From contig NC_090781.1 of NCBI RefSeq assembly GCF_040054535.1, positions 6,076,982-6,140,981 on the forward strand: a DNA stretch of 64,000 nt, written 5' to 3'. The translations under genes and the position numbers were made by a program. Below are positions 61,109 to 64,000 of the stretch, piece by piece. How positions within the stretch are numbered: position 1 is the first letter of the stretch; each line of letters begins with the position of its first letter. Below the pieces are notes generated by a model, which saw only the letters and a program-made list of their open reading frames with translations, had not been told where the DNA came from and searched no databases. The stretch is from Antennarius striatus. Taxonomy: Eukaryota; Chordata; Actinopteri; Lophiiformes; Antennariidae.

Positions 61109-64000
61109 GAATCAGAATCAGAATCAGAGTTTTATTGTCATGCTGACACACGTTTAAATATGGCAGTACGAAATATGTCTCTGGAGGTGCCAGTAAGCCC
61201 GGTTGATAAATAAGATAAATAAGATTAAATAAGATAAATAAGATAAGTTAAGAAAAGATAGGTTAAAAATGTAAGATAAATAGGAGAAAAGAGAGAAGTT
61301 AAGAATAGTAAGTGTAAATTGAAAAGTGTTCGAACAGCAAAGTCTACCGGTATTTACAGTGTAGCAGCTGTATGTGGGTAAGTATGTGGGTGCTCCATCC
61401 ATTGCACTTGATGAAGCACCATATTGCACCAGATCCCCGTGTGTCTGTGGTGACACTCGGGGCGTCGTGAGGGTGACTACAGAGCACCACAGGAGTTCAG
61501 CTGTCTAACAGCCTCTGGGAAGAAGCTGTTCCTCAGCCTGGTGGTCCTGCTCCAGATGCTCCGTAGTCTCCTGCCTGAGGGGAGGGGTTGGAACAGACTG
61601 TGTGCTGGGTGGGTGGGGTCTCTCATGACGTGGGTGGCCCTCCTTCTACACCTACTTGTGTAGATTTCTGTGGTGGTAGGTAGGCCACCCCCTACAGTCC
61701 TCTGTGCAGCCTTCACAACCCTCTGCAGAGCTTTCCTGCCTGCTGCAGAGCAGCTGCCGTGCCACACCGTGATGATGGTGGTGAGGATGCTCTCCACCGC
61801 TCCCCTGTAGAAGGCCTTCAGGACGGGACCCCCCAGTCCAGCACACCTCAGCTTTCTGAGGAAGTAGAGCCGCTGGTGAGCCTTCCTGAGCAGGTAGGAG
61901 GTGTTACAGCTCCAGGTGAGGTCCTCAGTGAGTTGAACCCCCAAGTACCTGTAGCTGGAAACCACCTCCACAGCTGCTCCTCCGATGTGCAGGGGGGGAG
62001 GGGAGTGTCTCTTCCTCCTGAAGTCCACCACCATCTCCTTGGTCTTCCCCACGTTGATGCAGAGGTTGTTGTGTCTGCACCAGTGCACCAGGTGCTCCAC
62101 CTCCTCTCTGTATCTGGACTCATCATTGTTGTGGATGCGTCCCACCACTACTGTGTCGTCTGCGAACTTTACGATATGACAGCTCGGGTGTTTTGCTGAG
62201 CAGTCATACGTCAGTAGGGTGAACAGGAGGGGGCTGAGCACTCAACCCTGTGGGGAGCCGGTGCTGAGGGTGATGGGGGAGGAGACCGTGTTGTTGACCC
62301 TGACAGTCTGTGATCTGTCTTCCAGGAAGTCCAGGACCCAGTTCCCTGTGGTGGCAGACAGTCCCAGCTCTAACAGTTTCTGCACCAGGGTCTGGGGGAT
62401 GATGGTGTTGAATGCGGAGGTGAAATCCAGGAAGAGCAGGCGGATGTAAGAGTCCTTGCTCTCCAGGTGGGTGAGGGATGTGTGGACCACAGAGGAGATG
62501 GCGTCGTCGGTGGAGCGGTTCCTCCTATAGGCATATTGGTGGGGGTCCACCGTAATGTCTATGGAGTCCTTGATGTGTGCCATGACCAGCTTCTCGAAGC
62601 ACTTCATGACTATCGGGGTGAGGGCCACTGGCCGATAGTCATTCAGCTCCTTCACTGAGTGGCGTTTGGGGACCGGGACGATGGTGGCGGACTTCAGGCA
62701 GCTGGGGACCGTTGCTAGCTGCAGTGAGGTGTTGAAGATGTCTGTTAACACCTCTGCTAGCTGGTCGGAACAGTCCTTCAGCACTCTCCCTGGGACGCCG
62801 TCGGGGCCTGCAGCCTTGCGAGGGTTAATCCTTTGCAGGGTCCTCCTCACATCCTCTGTGGTCACACTGAGGGGCGTGTCGTCGGGGGGGGGGGGGGGTT
62901 AGTTTGGTGCTTGGGGGGGTGTTGGGGTCCTCAAAGCGGGCATAAAACTTATTGAGGGTGTCTGCTAGGGAGGGATCTGTCGGGCCCTGTGCGTTCCTGG
63001 TGTTACAGTTAGTGATGCACTTGATGCCCTTCCACATGCTCCGTGGGTCCCCTGAAGTCAGGTGACCCTGGATCTTTTGAGCATAGGTGGATTTGGCCTC
63101 CTTTATGCCCTTATCCAGAGCCCTCCTTGCTGCCCTTAGTGCCCCTGCCTCCCCCGCCCTGAAAGCAGCATCCCTGACCTTCAGCAGAGCTCTCACCTCT
63201 GCATTCAGCCAGGGCTTCTGGTTCGGGTAGACGGTGATTGTTCTGGTGTTGGTCACATCGTCTGCACACTTGGAGATGAACCCGAGGACAGAGGAAGTGT
63301 ATTCCTCCAGGTTCACCTCTCCCCCCTGTGTGGCTGCCTCCCTGAAGATCTGCCAGTCTGTGTGTTGGAAGCAGTCCTGGAGCACCAGGGCCGCGTCCTG
63401 GGGCCACACAGGGACAGTTTTCCTCGTGGGTTTGAGGGATTTCACCAGGGGACGATATGCTGGAGCCATCAGGATAGAGATGTGGTCGGGGGAGGGACCT
63501 GTATGCGCCTTGTAGGTTGGTGTACACACAGTCCAGCGTGCTGTCCCCACGTGTGGGGATGGTAACGTGTTGGTGAAAACTGGGCAGTGTGTCCGTCAGT
63601 TTAACGTGGTTGAAGTCCCCTGCTACCACGTAAAACGCCTCCGGGTGCCTGGTCTGCAGTGAGCTGATGGTGTCATGCAGCTCACGTAACGCTTCGTTTC
63701 CATTAGCGTTAGCATTAGCACCCGGCGGGATGTAAACAATGGTGACAAACACTGCCGTGAACTCACGAGGCAGATAGTGCGGCCGGCATTTAACGGTCAC
63801 ATGTTCTATCGCCTCGGAGCAGTAGCTCTTAACCAGTTCACTATTTGTGCACCAACCCCTGTTCACGTATGCACACAGTCCCCCCCCACGTGTTTTCCCG
63901 GATCGATGGTCCCGGTCCGCTCGGAACAGCTGTAATCCATCGATCTGGAAAGCGGAGTCCAGCATGCTGCTGTTGAGCCAGGTCTCCGTGAGGCCGATCA
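61109..64000 (-). mobile_element. L2/CR1-type LINE, nearly intact ORF2 (runs off window)
   Basis: The minus strand reads endonuclease from the right edge (FQIDGLQLFRADRDHRSGK, VIYIPPGANANANGNEAL, FYVVAGDFNHVKL). A linker with KPWLNAEVRALLKVRDAAFR follows. The polymerase reads [57 protein letters not shown] and GSPQG, then a stop, VLSPLLFTLLTYDC, and the catalytic VKFADDTVVVGRI. The C-terminus is LPSGRRLRSIWSRTTRLRNS. Only three coding lesions are visible. They are a frame change near 63490, one at a G-homopolymer (62884-62898) and a TGA at 62242-62244 where CVLSP is expected. The 3' end reads GACAATAAAACTCTGATTCT with a (ATTCTG)n tail at 61109-61131. Confidence 0.88.

Overview
The window reads as vertebrate nuclear DNA, most likely from a teleost fish. 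Spliced genes with canonical GT-AG introns sit far apart, CA/GT microsatellites are very frequent, and the mobile-element load is typical of fish: RTE, R4/Rex6, L2/CR1, L1 and Tx1-type LINEs, Penelope, a chromodomain Ty3/gypsy element, Harbinger and Kolobok. I saw no bacterial operon, CRISPR array or organellar sequence.

Three host genes are supported, all on the minus strand. dscaml1 contributes its signal-peptide exon (12130-12172) and first Ig-domain exon (550-870), separated by an 11.3 kb intron; the rest runs off the left edge. A complete five-exon fxyd2-like gene lies at 52124-53352. A five-exon fxyd6-like gene lies at 56134-56970, with its signal-peptide exon not found. As I recall the human map, DSCAML1, FXYD2 and FXYD6 lie in this order and on one strand at 11q23.3, so this looks like conserved microsynteny. 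DSCAML1 is a neuronal adhesion molecule; the FXYD proteins are single-pass modulators of the Na,K-ATPase.

Layout. 1-12.5 kb: dscaml1 exons and intron with CA microsatellites and an RTE fragment. 12.5-20.6 kb: mostly empty intergenic sequence with an L2/CR1 3' end and an RTE 3' end. 20.6-25.7 kb: Harbinger copies arranged in tandem inside an ACAACACC-rich minisatellite. 25.7-27.7 kb: RTE fragments. 28.06-31.14 kb: an R4/Rex6-type LINE whose 3' end sits on a 200-bp (AT)n tract. 31.1-36.7 kb: L2, tRNA-derived SINE, L1 and RTE pieces. 36.77-37.09 kb: a solo LTR. 37.4-38.6 kb: an ORF1-only Tx1-type fragment bounded by purine-rich tracts. 40.4-51.3 kb: a cluster of Tx1-type LINE copies separated by AAGAG microsatellite tracts, one split by a 3.6 kb gypsy element with a perfect 5-bp target duplication, plus a Penelope tail. 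51.3-57.2 kb: the FXYD genes. 57.5-58.75 kb: a Kolobok-type DNA transposon with a broken THAP exon. 59.9-64 kb: an RTE 5' half abutting a nearly intact L2-type LINE.

The most interesting structures are the head-to-tail Tx1-type copies joined by AAGAG tracts, the Kolobok element with TTAA duplications and a THAP exon, and the fxyd2-like protein that lacks the usual basic/cysteine cluster after its membrane span. All family calls rest on reading motifs by eye; no database search was possible.
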